Of a stretch of DNA of 25,465 nucleotides, positions 1-7,464 are shown in pieces (position 1 is the first letter of the stretch; the number at the start of each line of letters is the position of its first letter). The notes below the pieces were generated by a model, which was not told where the DNA came from, made no database searches, and was given only the letters and a program-made list of their open reading frames with translations. The position numbers and the translations under genes were made by a program. Source of the DNA: JAXGYX01 sp964487355 (GTDB lineage: Bacteria; Bacillota; Clostridia; Saccharofermentanales; Fastidiosipilaceae); the NCBI GenBank assembly GCA_964487355.1, contig CAZAPS010000022.1, positions 1 to 25,465 on the forward strand, given 5' to 3'.

Positions 1-786
1 ATACGATGATCCACAGGCCACCGGAGTGATCTCGCAGGCGATTGTCGCCCTGCGTAACGCCGCTGTCAAATCCTCATCGGAAATAGGCTCACCTTCAAGG
101 AACGACAACGTCAAAGCCTCATCGGTTTCGGCGATCGATTCGATCATTTTCTCGCGCCATTCCTGGGCGAGCTCCAAAATATCAGCCGGAATTTCAACTT
201 CCTCGATGGTGGTACCCATCTCGTCCTTGTAAATCTCAGCCTTCATCTTCATCAAATCGACAATACCGGTAAAGTGATCTTCTTTACCAATGGGGATCTG
301 AATCGGAACCGCGTTTGTACCGAGACGGTCGATCATCGTCTGTACCGATTGGAAAAAATCGGCACCCGTGATATCCATCTTATTGATGTAAACAATACGA
401 GGAACACCATAATTATCGGCTTGACGCCAGACAGTCTCCGTCTGCGGTTCCACACCGCTTTTCGCGTCTAACAATGTGACCGCGGAGTCCAGGACCCGCA
501 GCGAGCGCTCGACCTCCACCGTGAAGTCAACGTGACCCGGTGTGTCGATAATGTTAACGCGATGATTGTTCCATTGGGCCGTGGTGGCCGCTGAGGTAAT
601 CGTGATACCACGTTCTTGCTCCTGCGTCATAAAATCCATGACAGCTCCACCTTCGTGAGTTTCCCCAACTTTGTGAATTCTGCCGGTGTAATACAGGATG
701 CGTTCGGTGGTGGTAGTCTTACCCGCGTCTATATGCGCCATAATACCGATGTTTCTCGTTTTTTCGAGCGAGAATTCTCTTGGCAT
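1..786 (-). CDS. fusA: Elongation factor G, N-terminal part (runs off the window)
   Basis: GTPase that drives tRNA-mRNA translocation on the ribosome in the cytoplasm. The 262 codons present cover the G domain. Visible motifs are G1 AHIDAGKTTT near residue 20, the switch I RGITI, G3 DTPGH, and G4 NKMD followed by ITGADF. The reading frame is open to base 1, where it breaks off after a VACGSS motif, so about 60 per cent of the usual 690 or so residues is missing because of the window edge, not because of damage. The ATG at 786 is preceded by GGAG at a normal distance. It follows rpsG by 37 bases and is the third gene of the str operon; tuf would be expected further left. Confidence 0.97.
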   Translation of the reverse strand, partial: MPREFSLEKTRNIGIMAHIDAGKTTTTERILYYTGRIHKVGETHEGGAVMDFMTQEQERGITITSAATTAQWNNHRVNIIDTPGHVDFTVEVERSLRVLDSAVTLLDAKSGVEPQTETVWRQADNYGVPRIVYINKMDITGADFFQSVQTMIDRLGTNAVPIQIPIGKEDHFTGIVDLMKMKAEIYKDEMGTTIEEVEIPADILELAQEWREKMIESIAETDEALTLSFLEGEPISDEDLTAALRRATIACEITPVACGSSY

Positions 787-823
787 TAAATAAACTCCTT
801 CCGATGGCTTCTGCCTGATGGGC

Positions 824-1294
824 TTACCATCTGTAATGAGCAAACGCTCTGTTCGCATCAGCCATTCTGTGCATTTCTTCTTTTCGCTTGAACGCGCCAC
901 CGGTCTCGTTATACGCGTCCAGCAGTTCGTTCGCCAAGCGCTCTTTCATCGTCCGCTCGTTTCTCTTGCGTGCGAACGATACGATCCAGCGTAGCGAAAG
1001 TGTCTGACGACGTTCGGGACGAACCTCGACAGGGACCTGGTAGTTGGCGCCACCCACACGGCGCGCCTTCACCTCCAACATCGGCATGACATTCTCTACC
1101 GCTTTGTTGAAAACTTCTAGGGGATCCAAACCTGCTTTTTCTTTGATAATGTCAAAAGCTTCATAGGTGATCCGCTGAGCGATTCCCTTCTTGCCATCGA
1201 GCATGATGTTGTTAATGAGTTTGGTCACTCGAACATCACCATACAATGGATCCGGAAGGACTTCTCTTGTTGGGACATGGCCTTTACGTGGCAA
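824..1294 (-). CDS. rpsG: 30S ribosomal protein S7
   Basis: Small-subunit head protein that binds the 3' domain of 16S rRNA and organises its assembly. The product is 156 residues, the standard bacterial length, beginning MPRKGHVPTREV and ending FAHYRW; the central GGANYQVPVEVRPERR segment is typical of S7. The start is a TTG (1292-1294), not ATG, placed six bases after a very strong AAGGAGGG Shine-Dalgarno, which makes the start secure. It lies 142 bases downstream of rpsL and 37 upstream of fusA in the same operon. In E. coli S7 represses its own operon by binding the rpsL-rpsG spacer; whether that holds here is unknown. Confidence 0.97.
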   Translation of the reverse strand: MPRKGHVPTREVLPDPLYGDVRVTKLINNIMLDGKKGIAQRITYEAFDIIKEKAGLDPLEVFNKAVENVMPMLEVKARRVGGANYQVPVEVRPERRQTLSLRWIVSFARKRNERTMKERLANELLDAYNETGGAFKRKEEMHRMADANRAFAHYRW

Positions 1295-1320
1295 TTGTCT
1301 TCCCTCCTTAAATGATCATG

Positions 1321-1334
1321 CAGGCGTTTGCCTG
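1321..1334 (-). promoter_or_regulatory. Small hairpin in the rpsL-rpsG spacer
   Basis: A perfect CAGGC-AAAC-GCCTG hairpin (five pairs, four-base loop) lies shortly upstream of the rpsG Shine-Dalgarno in the 142-base rpsL-rpsG spacer. Its position would suit a translational control element, such as the S7 feedback site known in enterobacteria. The stem is short and could be chance. Confidence 0.3.
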
Positions 1335-1436
1335 ATATCACAGGTACTCAATACCAATTACGGATTGTCTTGCTCGGGCCATGCGAATATATTCTTGCAC
1401 GGTGTACTGAGCAATTGAGTCCAACCTATGATCTTC

Positions 1437-1865
1437 TTAGTTCTTTACCTTTGCCGCCTTTGGTTTCTTGGCTCCATACTTGGAACGAGATTGCAGACGG
1501 TTGGCCACACCGGCAGCGTCAAGCGTGCCTCGGACGATGTGGTAACGAACACCGGGAAGATCTTTTACCCTGCCGCCTCTTATCAAAACGACCGAGTGCT
1601 CCTGCAGATTATGACCAATACCGGGAATGTACGCGGACACTTCCAGTCCTGATGTAAGACGAACTCTGGCAACCTTACGCAAAGCCGAGTTTGGTTTCTT
1701 AGGCGTGGTTGTTTTAACAACTGTGCAAACTCCACGTTTCTGAGGAGAAGCGAGATCAGTCGAACGTCTCTTCAACGTGTTGTAGTTGATATGCAAAGCC
1801 GGTGAACCTGACTTGGCGCGTTTGGACGAGCGTCCTTGTCTTACTAGTTGGTTGAACGTAGGCAT
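1437..1865 (-). CDS. rpsL: 30S ribosomal protein S12
   Basis: Decoding-centre protein of the small ribosomal subunit. The 142-residue product starts MPTFNQLVRQGR and contains the universal TPKKPNSALRK and HNLQEHSVVLIRGGRVKDLP segments. The first carries the wild-type lysine pair whose second lysine, when changed, gives streptomycin resistance, so no resistance change is seen. The insertion before SPQKRGVCT (SPALHINYNTLKRRSTDLA) is typical of low-GC Gram-positive S12. The frame is open 27 codons further upstream, but the chosen ATG at 1865 sits after a near-perfect AAAGGAGGTG and matches the family start. It is the first gene of the str operon and has its own promoter. Confidence 0.97.
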   Translation of the reverse strand: MPTFNQLVRQGRSSKRAKSGSPALHINYNTLKRRSTDLASPQKRGVCTVVKTTTPKKPNSALRKVARVRLTSGLEVSAYIPGIGHNLQEHSVVLIRGGRVKDLPGVRYHIVRGTLDAAGVANRLQSRSKYGAKKPKAAKVKN

Positions 1866-1918
1866 CAATACACCTCCTTTCTTAAAAATTGGTTTGTAAA
1901 CGGAATGCTCCGTAACAG

Positions 1919-1946
1919 AAAAATTGCCTGCGGTAAACGCAGACAA
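1919..1946 (-). terminator. Terminator-like hairpin just upstream of rpsL
   Basis: On the minus strand a nine-pair stem (one G-T pair; arms 1938-1946 and 1924-1932) with a five-base loop is followed by TTTTT at 1923-1919, a compact intrinsic-terminator shape. It sits downstream of the unrecognised gene at 2112-2534 and overlaps the inferred rpsL transcription start, so it probably stops read-through from upstream. A transcript starting near 1943 would lack the first bases of the 5' arm. Confidence 0.6.
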
Positions 1947-1949
1947 TTG

Positions 1950-1978
1950 ATTTTAACACTTTGTATCATACTTGTAAA
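1950..1978 (-). promoter_or_regulatory. Promoter of the rpsL-rpsG-fusA operon
   Basis: A -35 TTTACA (1973-1978) and a -10 TAAAAT (1950-1955) are separated by exactly 17 bases on the minus strand, a good sigma-A type promoter. The predicted start is near 1943, leaving a leader of about 78 bases before the rpsL ATG. Confidence 0.7.
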
Positions 1979-2111
1979 GAATAACCGCAAGATTGAAATG
2001 GATTATTTGCCTCTCCTAAAATCTCACTTGATAGATACCGGGAGTCTTGTTTTTGACACGCCGTCTATATTTAATTGGCAACCAAAAGCAAGATTCGCGC
2101 GGACAGTCACG

Positions 2112-2534
2112 TCAGGTATCCTGACGAGCGCGCTCAGCCTCCTCCTCAGCGATGATCTCGGCGACCGCGGTGTCCTTGATTTTATCCAATTCGAGCGCGT
2201 CCTGATCCTCCAAGGGCAATACCTTGCTGGCCAGGGTCAGCAGTGTCTGAGGCAGCTGGATATCCGGATCCAGTATATCTTCTCTAGCCACCACCCAAGT
2301 GCTGCCATCCGGTTCATGAACCGTGTAAAAGTCATTAATTGTCAAAATCGCGCCTGCCTGCCTCAAGGTAACCGGTTCTCTGAACTGCTCACCGTCCGCG
2401 GGGACATCCTCTTCAACCCATTTGTCTCTCTGGTCTTCAAGAAAAAAAACCTCCAGTGTCCGGCCGACACTGCCGAACGTCGTGGTGGTTCCATATTCAC
2501 TAAAGCTGGCGTAGTATTTCGTATATTGACTCAT
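2112..2534 (-). CDS. Unrecognised acidic protein of 140 residues
   Basis: I do not recognise this protein. It has 140 residues, is strongly acidic, and has no signal peptide or membrane segment, so it is probably cytoplasmic. The N-terminal part (about 1-90) looks beta-rich, with patches such as TLEVFFLEDQ, AILTINDFYTV and STWVVARED. The C-terminal 40 residues look helical and charged, ending EEEAERARQ. The ATG at 2534 has a modest AGGA site 11 bases upstream. It lies between serS and the str operon, with its own extended -10 promoter upstream and a terminator-like hairpin downstream, so it may be a single-gene unit. The well-ordered signals and plausible composition support a real gene. No function can be assigned. 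Confidence 0.75.
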   Translation of the reverse strand: MSQYTKYYASFSEYGTTTTFGSVGRTLEVFFLEDQRDKWVEEDVPADGEQFREPVTLRQAGAILTINDFYTVHEPDGSTWVVAREDILDPDIQLPQTLLTLASKVLPLEDQDALELDKIKDTAVAEIIAEEEAERARQDT

Positions 2535-2647
2535 CTATCGTTACGTCCTTTCCCATGCAAGAATTCAATGCTCTTACAAATCTCAACCCTCAACAATCAG
2601 ATTGCATGGATCCGTCTAATATTAACTGGATCGATAACACGCTATAT

Positions 2648-2656
2648 ATTATAGCA
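2648..2656 (-). promoter_or_regulatory. Extended -10 promoter for the unrecognised 140-residue protein
   Basis: On the minus strand TGC-TATAAT is an exact -10 hexamer with an extended TGn. The -35 region 17 bases upstream (TAATAA) is poor, which is usual for extended -10 promoters. It would give a leader of a little over 100 bases before the ATG at 2534, and it lies just below the serS terminator. Confidence 0.5.
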
Positions 2657-2695
2657 TATTTTCTATCTATTTATTAGTTGGGCGGTAAATTAAGA

Positions 2696-2720
2696 GACGG
2701 CGCCGGTCTCCGGCGCCGTC
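2696..2720 (-). terminator. serS terminator hairpin
   Basis: A perfect 11-pair GC-rich stem (GACGGCGCCGG / CCGGCGCCGTC) with a three-base loop lies 34 bases after the serS stop. On the minus strand it is followed by TCTTAATTTA, a weak U-tract, so it is most likely the intrinsic terminator of serS. Confidence 0.7.
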
Positions 2721-2754
2721 CTGTCGACAGGTATGGATTGAACCGGTTTGTCGA

Positions 2755-4050
2755 TCAGCGCGCGGGACGCAGGCTTTGTTGTCCATTCATCCATTTGCGC
2801 AGCACCTCGGGAATCATTACAGATCCGTCCGCACGTTGTAATTGCTCAAAAATAGCAGGCAACACACGCGAAGTCGCCAAGCCCGAAGCGTTCAATGTAT
2901 GCACGAACTCGGTCTGCTTCGCGCCGTCGCGACGGAATCGGATGGCCCCGCGGCGCGCTTGGTAGTCGCCCGCGCTGGAGGCTGAACTAACCTCTTTGAA
3001 ATCCTCCATGCTTGGAATCCAAACTTCCACATCATATGTTTTCGCCATGGACGCGCTGCAGTCACCGGCGGCCAGCTTGCTGATGCGGTGATGCAGTCCC
3101 AGACCTTCCATCAACTTGGCGGCTTTTTCCACCAGCTCGGCGAATGCCTGATCAGACTGTTCGGGAAGCGCGTACTGAAACATTTCAACCTTGTTGAACT
3201 GATGACCGCGGATCATGCCTCGCTCTTCCGCGCGGTAGCTGCCCGCCTCTTTGCGGTAGCAGGGAGAATAGGCGAAATATTTCTTAGGCAGGTCCTTTTC
3301 ATTTAAGATCTCATCTTTGTGAAGATTGACAAGCGCGGTCTCGGCCGTCGGCAACAAAAATTGGCCGGCGCCACGATCCGACTCGGTGTCGACGTCCAGC
3401 CAAAAGACATCTTCTTCAAACTTGGGAAACTGTCCTGCGGTATACCCACACTGATAGTTTAAAAGATGGGGTACCAGTATCATCTCGTATCCATCATTCA
3501 AATGAGCCTCAATAAAATAATTCAGCAAAGCCCATTCCAGGCGTGCTCCGTCCCCCCGATAGACCCAAAAGCCACTGCCGGACAGCTTGGCTCCCCTTGT
3601 ATAGTCAATAAGTCCAAGTTGCTCGGCGATATCCACATGGTGGCGAGGTTCAAATTCGAAGTTCGGTTTTTCTCCATATATCTTCCAAACTTGATTTTGC
3701 TCTTTGCCGCCCGCGACGACATCCGGATCCGGAAGGTTGGGCAGGCCGTCCAGAAAAGAGCACTGTCTCTTGTCCATTCGCGCCAAACGCTCATCATTTT
3801 CTTTTATTTCCGAAGCCAACTCCTTCATTTGCGCCAAAATGGCGGTCACGTCTCCGCCCTCTTTTTTAATTTTGGGTATCTGAGCCGACACTTTGTTCCG
3901 CTCCGCCTTAAGCCCCTCTGTCTCGGCGATCAGTGCCCTGCGTTCTTTGTCCAAAGCCAGAAAATCAGCGAAGTCCACTTCAAACCCGCGTTTAGCCAAA
4001 CCGGTTTGAACGAATTCAGGATCTTTGCGAATCAGTTGAATGTCCAGCAT
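2755..4050 (-). CDS. serS: Serine--tRNA ligase
   Basis: Class II aminoacyl-tRNA synthetase that charges tRNA-Ser (and tRNA-Sec where present) with serine. It has 431 residues, a normal length. The N-terminal tRNA-binding coiled coil spans about 27-105. The serine loop TAET is at 235-238. Motif 2 spans about 264-288 (CYRKEAGSYRAEERGMIRGHQF), and motif 3 about 386-416 (LNASGLATSR through IPEVLR). The motif 2 loop is SYRAEERG where many SerRSs have SYGRDTRG, the usual NGSGLA is NASGLA, and the usual EVSSCSN is EVSSASS, so this is a divergent but intact subtype. The ATG at 4050 starts MLDIQLIRKDP, the family start. It has its own promoter and terminator. No T-box leader fits in the short upstream region. 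Confidence 0.96.
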   Translation of the reverse strand: MLDIQLIRKDPEFVQTGLAKRGFEVDFADFLALDKERRALIAETEGLKAERNKVSAQIPKIKKEGGDVTAILAQMKELASEIKENDERLARMDKRQCSFLDGLPNLPDPDVVAGGKEQNQVWKIYGEKPNFEFEPRHHVDIAEQLGLIDYTRGAKLSGSGFWVYRGDGARLEWALLNYFIEAHLNDGYEMILVPHLLNYQCGYTAGQFPKFEEDVFWLDVDTESDRGAGQFLLPTAETALVNLHKDEILNEKDLPKKYFAYSPCYRKEAGSYRAEERGMIRGHQFNKVEMFQYALPEQSDQAFAELVEKAAKLMEGLGLHHRISKLAAGDCSASMAKTYDVEVWIPSMEDFKEVSSASSAGDYQARRGAIRFRRDGAKQTEFVHTLNASGLATSRVLPAIFEQLQRADGSVMIPEVLRKWMNGQQSLRPAR

Positions 4051-4118
4051 AATTTAATCTCCAATCATAGTTGTCCATGCGAAATGACTTCCCGACAAAG
4101 TCCATGGATTTGTTTTTT

Positions 4119-4147
4119 ATGATACGGCAGGTATCTGTGAATTTCAA
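4119..4147 (-). promoter_or_regulatory. serS promoter
   Basis: A -35 TTGAAA (4142-4147) and a -10 TATCAT (4119-4124) are separated by 17 bases on the minus strand. The inferred start near 4112 gives a leader of about 60 bases, too short for a T-box. Confidence 0.6.
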
Positions 4148-4166
4148 TCAACCGGCATCCTCACTT

Positions 4167-4195
4167 TTTTGAAAAATTCCATTTTCTGCTATACT
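4167..4195 (+). promoter_or_regulatory. Promoter of the nitroreductase gene
   Basis: TATACT (4190-4195) is preceded by TGC, forming an extended -10. A TTTTGA 17 bases upstream (4167-4172), or the overlapping TTGAAA 15 bases upstream, can serve as the -35. The promoter diverges from the serS promoter about 20 bases away. The leader carries a small TGGCG/CGCCA inverted repeat (about 4219-4238). Confidence 0.55.
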
Positions 4196-4255
4196 TACCG
4201 GTAACGTTTGGATATAAATGGCGTTATTAGCGACGCCACCGAAAGGAGATCAGCT

Positions 4256-4777
4256 ATGGATTTTTTGGAGACAATAAGAAAGCGTTATTCTTGTAGAGCG
4301 TTCAACAACGAACCGGTTAAAGATGATCTGATTGAAACGATCCTGCAGGTTGGAGGAAACGCCCCGGTCGGACGCGGCGCATATGACACGTTGCATTTCA
4401 CCGTTGTGAAGGACGCCGAGTTGCTGGACAAACTGCGTCACGATCCCGGCAAGCCTGATTCAAAGAGCGATCCCATGTTCAACGCTCAGGCATTGATTCT
4501 GGCGTCCGCCAATGAGGAATCTTTCGCGCTGGCGAATCAGAACGTGGGTTGCGCGCTGTCTTATATGTCTTTAGCTGCCACCACACTGGGAGTGGAAAGC
4601 CTGTATGTGTACGGTTTCCTGAATCGCATGAATGAACAAAAAACAGAGGCCATCAGCGAAGTGATTGTGCCGGAAGGCTATCGGATCCTTGGCGGTCTCG
4701 CGCTCGGACACACAGACAAAGCCCACACTTCCAAAGAAGAATTGGTCAATCTGGTCTCAACCAGCTATCAAAAATAA
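4256..4777 (+). CDS. Nitroreductase-family FMN oxidoreductase
   Basis: Small (173 residues) member of the nitroreductase family, which uses FMN and NAD(P)H to reduce nitro compounds, quinones or other acceptors; the true substrate cannot be read from sequence. The N-terminal LETIRKRYSCRAFNNEPV is the usual FMN-phosphate binding start, and the C-terminal half has YRILGGLALGHTD, like the GYP-ALGH segment of the family. The ATG at 4256 has AAAGGAG seven bases upstream. A TTG 48 bases earlier in frame has no Shine-Dalgarno and was not used. It is one of two plus-strand protein genes, diverges from serS and converges on trmL with 12 bases between the stops, so it is probably monocistronic. Confidence 0.9.
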   Translation: MDFLETIRKRYSCRAFNNEPVKDDLIETILQVGGNAPVGRGAYDTLHFTVVKDAELLDKLRHDPGKPDSKSDPMFNAQALILASANEESFALANQNVGCALSYMSLAATTLGVESLYVYGFLNRMNEQKTEAISEVIVPEGYRILGGLALGHTDKAHTSKEELVNLVSTSYQK

Positions 4778-4789
4778 GTTCAATCCAAA

Positions 4790-5284
4790 TCAGAGATGAT
4801 TTGCGAAAAAGTCGCTCATTGACTCCAGCCCCGCGAAATCATGTTGCCTCAAAACTTCGTAAGCGATGATGGCTACCGCGTTGGAAAGGTTCAATGAGCG
4901 TTTTTTTGTCAGCATGGGAATGCGCACACAGCGTTCAGGATGCGCCAGCAGCATGGATTCCGGCAATCCTTTTGTTTCCTTGCCAAAGATCAGCATCACG
5001 TGATCCTCATAGGTGATTTCAGAATAGACTCGACCACCTTTAGTCGTCGCGTAATAGTAATGCGCGTTGGGATAATTTCGGTAAAGCTCTTCGAAGTCGT
5101 TCCAAAGATGAATATCCAAATCATGCCAATAATCGAGCCCCGCCCGTTTGACGGCTTTGTCGGACAAGCTGAAACCGGGCTCTCCACAAATATGAAGAGG
5201 CGCGCCCAGCGCGACACAGGTCCGCGAGATATTGCCGGTGTTGTGCGGAATTTCCGGTTCAATCAATACAATTTCACATCTCAT
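4790..5284 (-). CDS. trmL: tRNA (cytidine(34)/uridine(34)-2'-O)-methyltransferase TrmL
   Basis: SPOUT-class methyltransferase that 2'-O-methylates the wobble base of certain leucine tRNAs using S-adenosylmethionine. It has 164 residues, close to the family norm. Motifs are PEIPHNTGNISRTC at 10-23, LIFGKETKGLP at 98-107, and the knot-forming SLNLSNAVAI at 130-139. The ATG at 5284 gives the family start MRCEIVLIEPE, but only a weak GAGAT-like site lies upstream, unlike most genes here. It follows whiA by 141 bases on the same strand with no clear terminator, so it may be the last gene of the hprK-whiA run. It converges on the nitroreductase gene; a short inverted repeat (AAATCA/TGATTT, 4788-4803) spans its stop. 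Confidence 0.93.
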   Translation of the reverse strand: MRCEIVLIEPEIPHNTGNISRTCVALGAPLHICGEPGFSLSDKAVKRAGLDYWHDLDIHLWNDFEELYRNYPNAHYYYATTKGGRVYSEITYEDHVMLIFGKETKGLPESMLLAHPERCVRIPMLTKKRSLNLSNAVAIIAYEVLRQHDFAGLESMSDFFANHL

Positions 5285-5425
5285 TTATTGTCTTTATCTC
5301 ATTTCATCAAACAATCATTTAAGACAGGGGGGTTCGCCAATTGGGACAGGCCTGACGCCCGCTCAGTGATTCAAGCGACATACGCTACAGGATGTCCACC
5401 GCTTCACATTCTTGTCGCATCTCTG

Positions 5426-6349
5426 TCAGTCAAGCTTCGCGGCAATCTCCTCAAGTCGTTTTAGACGATGGTTCATACCCGACTTGCCCAGCGGCGGACT
5501 CATCATCTCACCCATTTCACGCAGCGAGCAATCCGGATTGTCCAACCTCATTTGAGCCGTGTCCCGCAATTCTTGTGGCAGGGTGCTCCAAACCTCGTGC
5601 TCCCTCAATTTTCTCAACATCAGCAACTGACGAACCGCGGCATTCGCGATCCTGCGCAGATTCGCGGTGTCGCAGTTGACCACTCGATTGACAGAATTAC
5701 GTAAATCCTTCTCCATCCTCATGTTCTCAAAGTTCAACAGAGAGATATGAGCGCCTGTCAACGCCAGGAAATCGGAAAGCGCCTCCCCTTCTTTTAAATA
5801 CAGCACATTATATCCATATCTGCGCAACAAAGTCATTTGGATCCCGAACATGTCCAGCAGGCTCTGCAACTGAATCGCCACCTCGATGCGTCGAATCGAC
5901 AGCTCAAGGTGGTACGCCTTGTTCGGATCGGCGACCGATCCACCGGCGAGGAAAGCGGCCTGCGCTACACGCGCCGCGTGTGAAAATTCACCATGCTCAT
6001 CCACCCGATCGGCGCCGGCGACCCAGTCCTTGCCCAGGCGTCCGCCACTGAGATCGAAATCAAATTCCTCTTTCAAAAATCTCAGCGTCACCTCATAGTC
6101 TTGCGGATCGGAAACTTTCAAGGTCGTCTGCTCTTTGCCCGGACTCACATCGCACGAAACACCTAAGTCTGTCTCAAAAGTGTTGATCAGAATGTTCGCG
6201 AATGATTGCTGAGCGGTGGAAAAGGCGATTTGTTGGTTATGAAACCGACCATTCACGATCAGGGCGATACCCAATAAAATATATTGATCCGCCGGCGACG
6301 TCGCGAAAAAATCGCAAATCTCATCTTTGACAATATGTGAAAAGGACAT
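5426..6349 (-). CDS. whiA: DNA-binding regulator WhiA
   Basis: WhiA is a conserved Gram-positive protein with a LAGLIDADG-like N-terminal fold and a C-terminal helix-turn-helix. It controls sporulation in actinomycetes and affects division and chromosome segregation in Bacillus. The 307-residue product begins MSFSHIVKDEI, the usual WhiA start. Its C-terminus (about 270-305) carries CSLREMGEMMSPPLGKSGMNHRLKRL, the conserved helix-turn-helix segment. A TTG at 6382 would add 11 residues but has no ribosome site, so the ATG at 6349 is preferred; its own site is also weak (GGATGGTG). It lies 17 bases after yvcK, which suggests translational coupling. Confidence 0.94.
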   Translation of the reverse strand: MSFSHIVKDEICDFFATSPADQYILLGIALIVNGRFHNQQIAFSTAQQSFANILINTFETDLGVSCDVSPGKEQTTLKVSDPQDYEVTLRFLKEEFDFDLSGGRLGKDWVAGADRVDEHGEFSHAARVAQAAFLAGGSVADPNKAYHLELSIRRIEVAIQLQSLLDMFGIQMTLLRRYGYNVLYLKEGEALSDFLALTGAHISLLNFENMRMEKDLRNSVNRVVNCDTANLRRIANAAVRQLLMLRKLREHEVWSTLPQELRDTAQMRLDNPDCSLREMGEMMSPPLGKSGMNHRLKRLEEIAAKLD

Positions 6350-6366
6350 ATAACAACACCATCCGA

Positions 6367-7464
6367 TTAAAGAGTCCGCCAATTGCGATAAACTTTGGTT
6401 TTCGCCCGCTCCAGTTTTTCCTCACTGGCTTTCGCGGCCAACAGCGCCACCACTTTGCCAAGAGCGAGGTGGTCATGGCGCACAATGCCATTGATTGTTG
6501 AAGCCAGCGGCGTCTGAATCAGCGCGGCGCCGGATTGCAAAATCGAACCGGGATTGCAGGTGATCGCCTCCGATTTCAATTCCGCGTAATTTTCCAGATA
6601 TTCAAAAGGAATCGGCGCGTTGTTGACCACGCAATAGTCAATAAAATCATGACAGCTGTTTCGCCCGGCGTGCAGCAGTATGGCGTTGAGATGGTCGGTG
6701 GCGCAGTACTGATAGGTCTCTTCCGGCTGAGTCATCAGATTGCAAATATACACCACATGTCCGCTTGTCTCTTCAATCGCCTGGACCACCTCTTTGAACA
6801 ATAGATTGGGCACTATGCTGGTATAAAGGCTGCCCGGGCCAATGACCACCAGATCGGCGTCCCGAATCGCCGCCAGAGATTCCGGCAACGCCGGCGCGTC
6901 TGCGGGATCCATGACAATCCGTTCGATCCTCTGGCGCGGTCTCGCTTTTCTGCTGCCGATCGCGGACTCACCTTCAATGACGCTGCCGTCGCTCAATATT
7001 GCCGAAATATTAAGATTGGTCAACGAAACCGGCAACACAGTTCCGGTGACCGCGAGAACATTGCTGAAATTGCGGATCGCGTCATAAAAATTGTCATCAC
7101 AAATAGCGGACAACGCCGCCAAAAACAGATTGCCAAAATTCTGACCTTGCAAAGATCCATCTTGGAATCGATAGTCCATCAACTCGGACATCAACGGCTC
7201 GGTGTCGGCCAACGCCATGATGCAGTTGCGGATGTCACCCGGCGGAATGATCCCCAGATCTTTGCGCAGGAGTCCGGACGAGCCGCCGTTGTCTGCCACG
7301 CTGACCACCGCGGTGATGTTGTGAGAATAGTTCTTTAGGCCGCGCAACAAGGTGGACAGACCGGTTCCGCCGCCGATCACTGTTATGTTCGGTCCCCTGT
7401 CCGGTCGCCTGGTATAGGAAATCAGTTCATTTTGGTATCGATTGGTCAAATCATTCAACCGCAT
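6367..7464 (-). CDS. yvcK: YvcK/GlmR-type UDP-sugar-binding regulator
   Basis: CofD-like protein of the YvcK (GlmR) family, required for growth on gluconeogenic carbon sources. In Bacillus it binds UDP-GlcNAc and steers carbon into wall synthesis. The 365-residue product has GGGTGLS at 31-37, SVADNGGSSG at 55-64 and PPGDIRN at 74-80, all family hallmarks. The ATG at 7464 is chosen because AAAGGAG lies seven bases upstream; the open frame extends 14 codons further but without such a site. The gene overlaps the end of rapZ by 14 bases and is followed closely by whiA, the order seen in Bacillus and Clostridia. Confidence 0.94.
   Translation of the reverse strand: MRLNDLTNRYQNELISYTRRPDRGPNITVIGGGTGLSTLLRGLKNYSHNITAVVSVADNGGSSGLLRKDLGIIPPGDIRNCIMALADTEPLMSELMDYRFQDGSLQGQNFGNLFLAALSAICDDNFYDAIRNFSNVLAVTGTVLPVSLTNLNISAILSDGSVIEGESAIGSRKARPRQRIERIVMDPADAPALPESLAAIRDADLVVIGPGSLYTSIVPNLLFKEVVQAIEETSGHVVYICNLMTQPEETYQYCATDHLNAILLHAGRNSCHDFIDYCVVNNAPIPFEYLENYAELKSEAITCNPGSILQSGAALIQTPLASTINGIVRHDHLALGKVVALLAAKASEEKLERAKTKVYRNWRTL

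Noticed and set aside
1848..2654. A 268-codon open frame on the plus strand across the rpsL leader and the unknown gene
   Set aside because: It crosses the rpsL promoter, terminator hairpin and an opposing gene, with no start signals; the translated sequence does not look like a real protein.
4051..4200. A T-box leader upstream of serS
   Set aside because: The promoter lies only about 70 bases before the ATG and there is no T-box consensus or antiterminator; the gap is too short.
5285..5425. Terminator or promoter between whiA and trmL
   Set aside because: Only short palindromes such as CAGGCCTG without a loop or T-run are present, and no convincing -10/-35 pair could be drawn.
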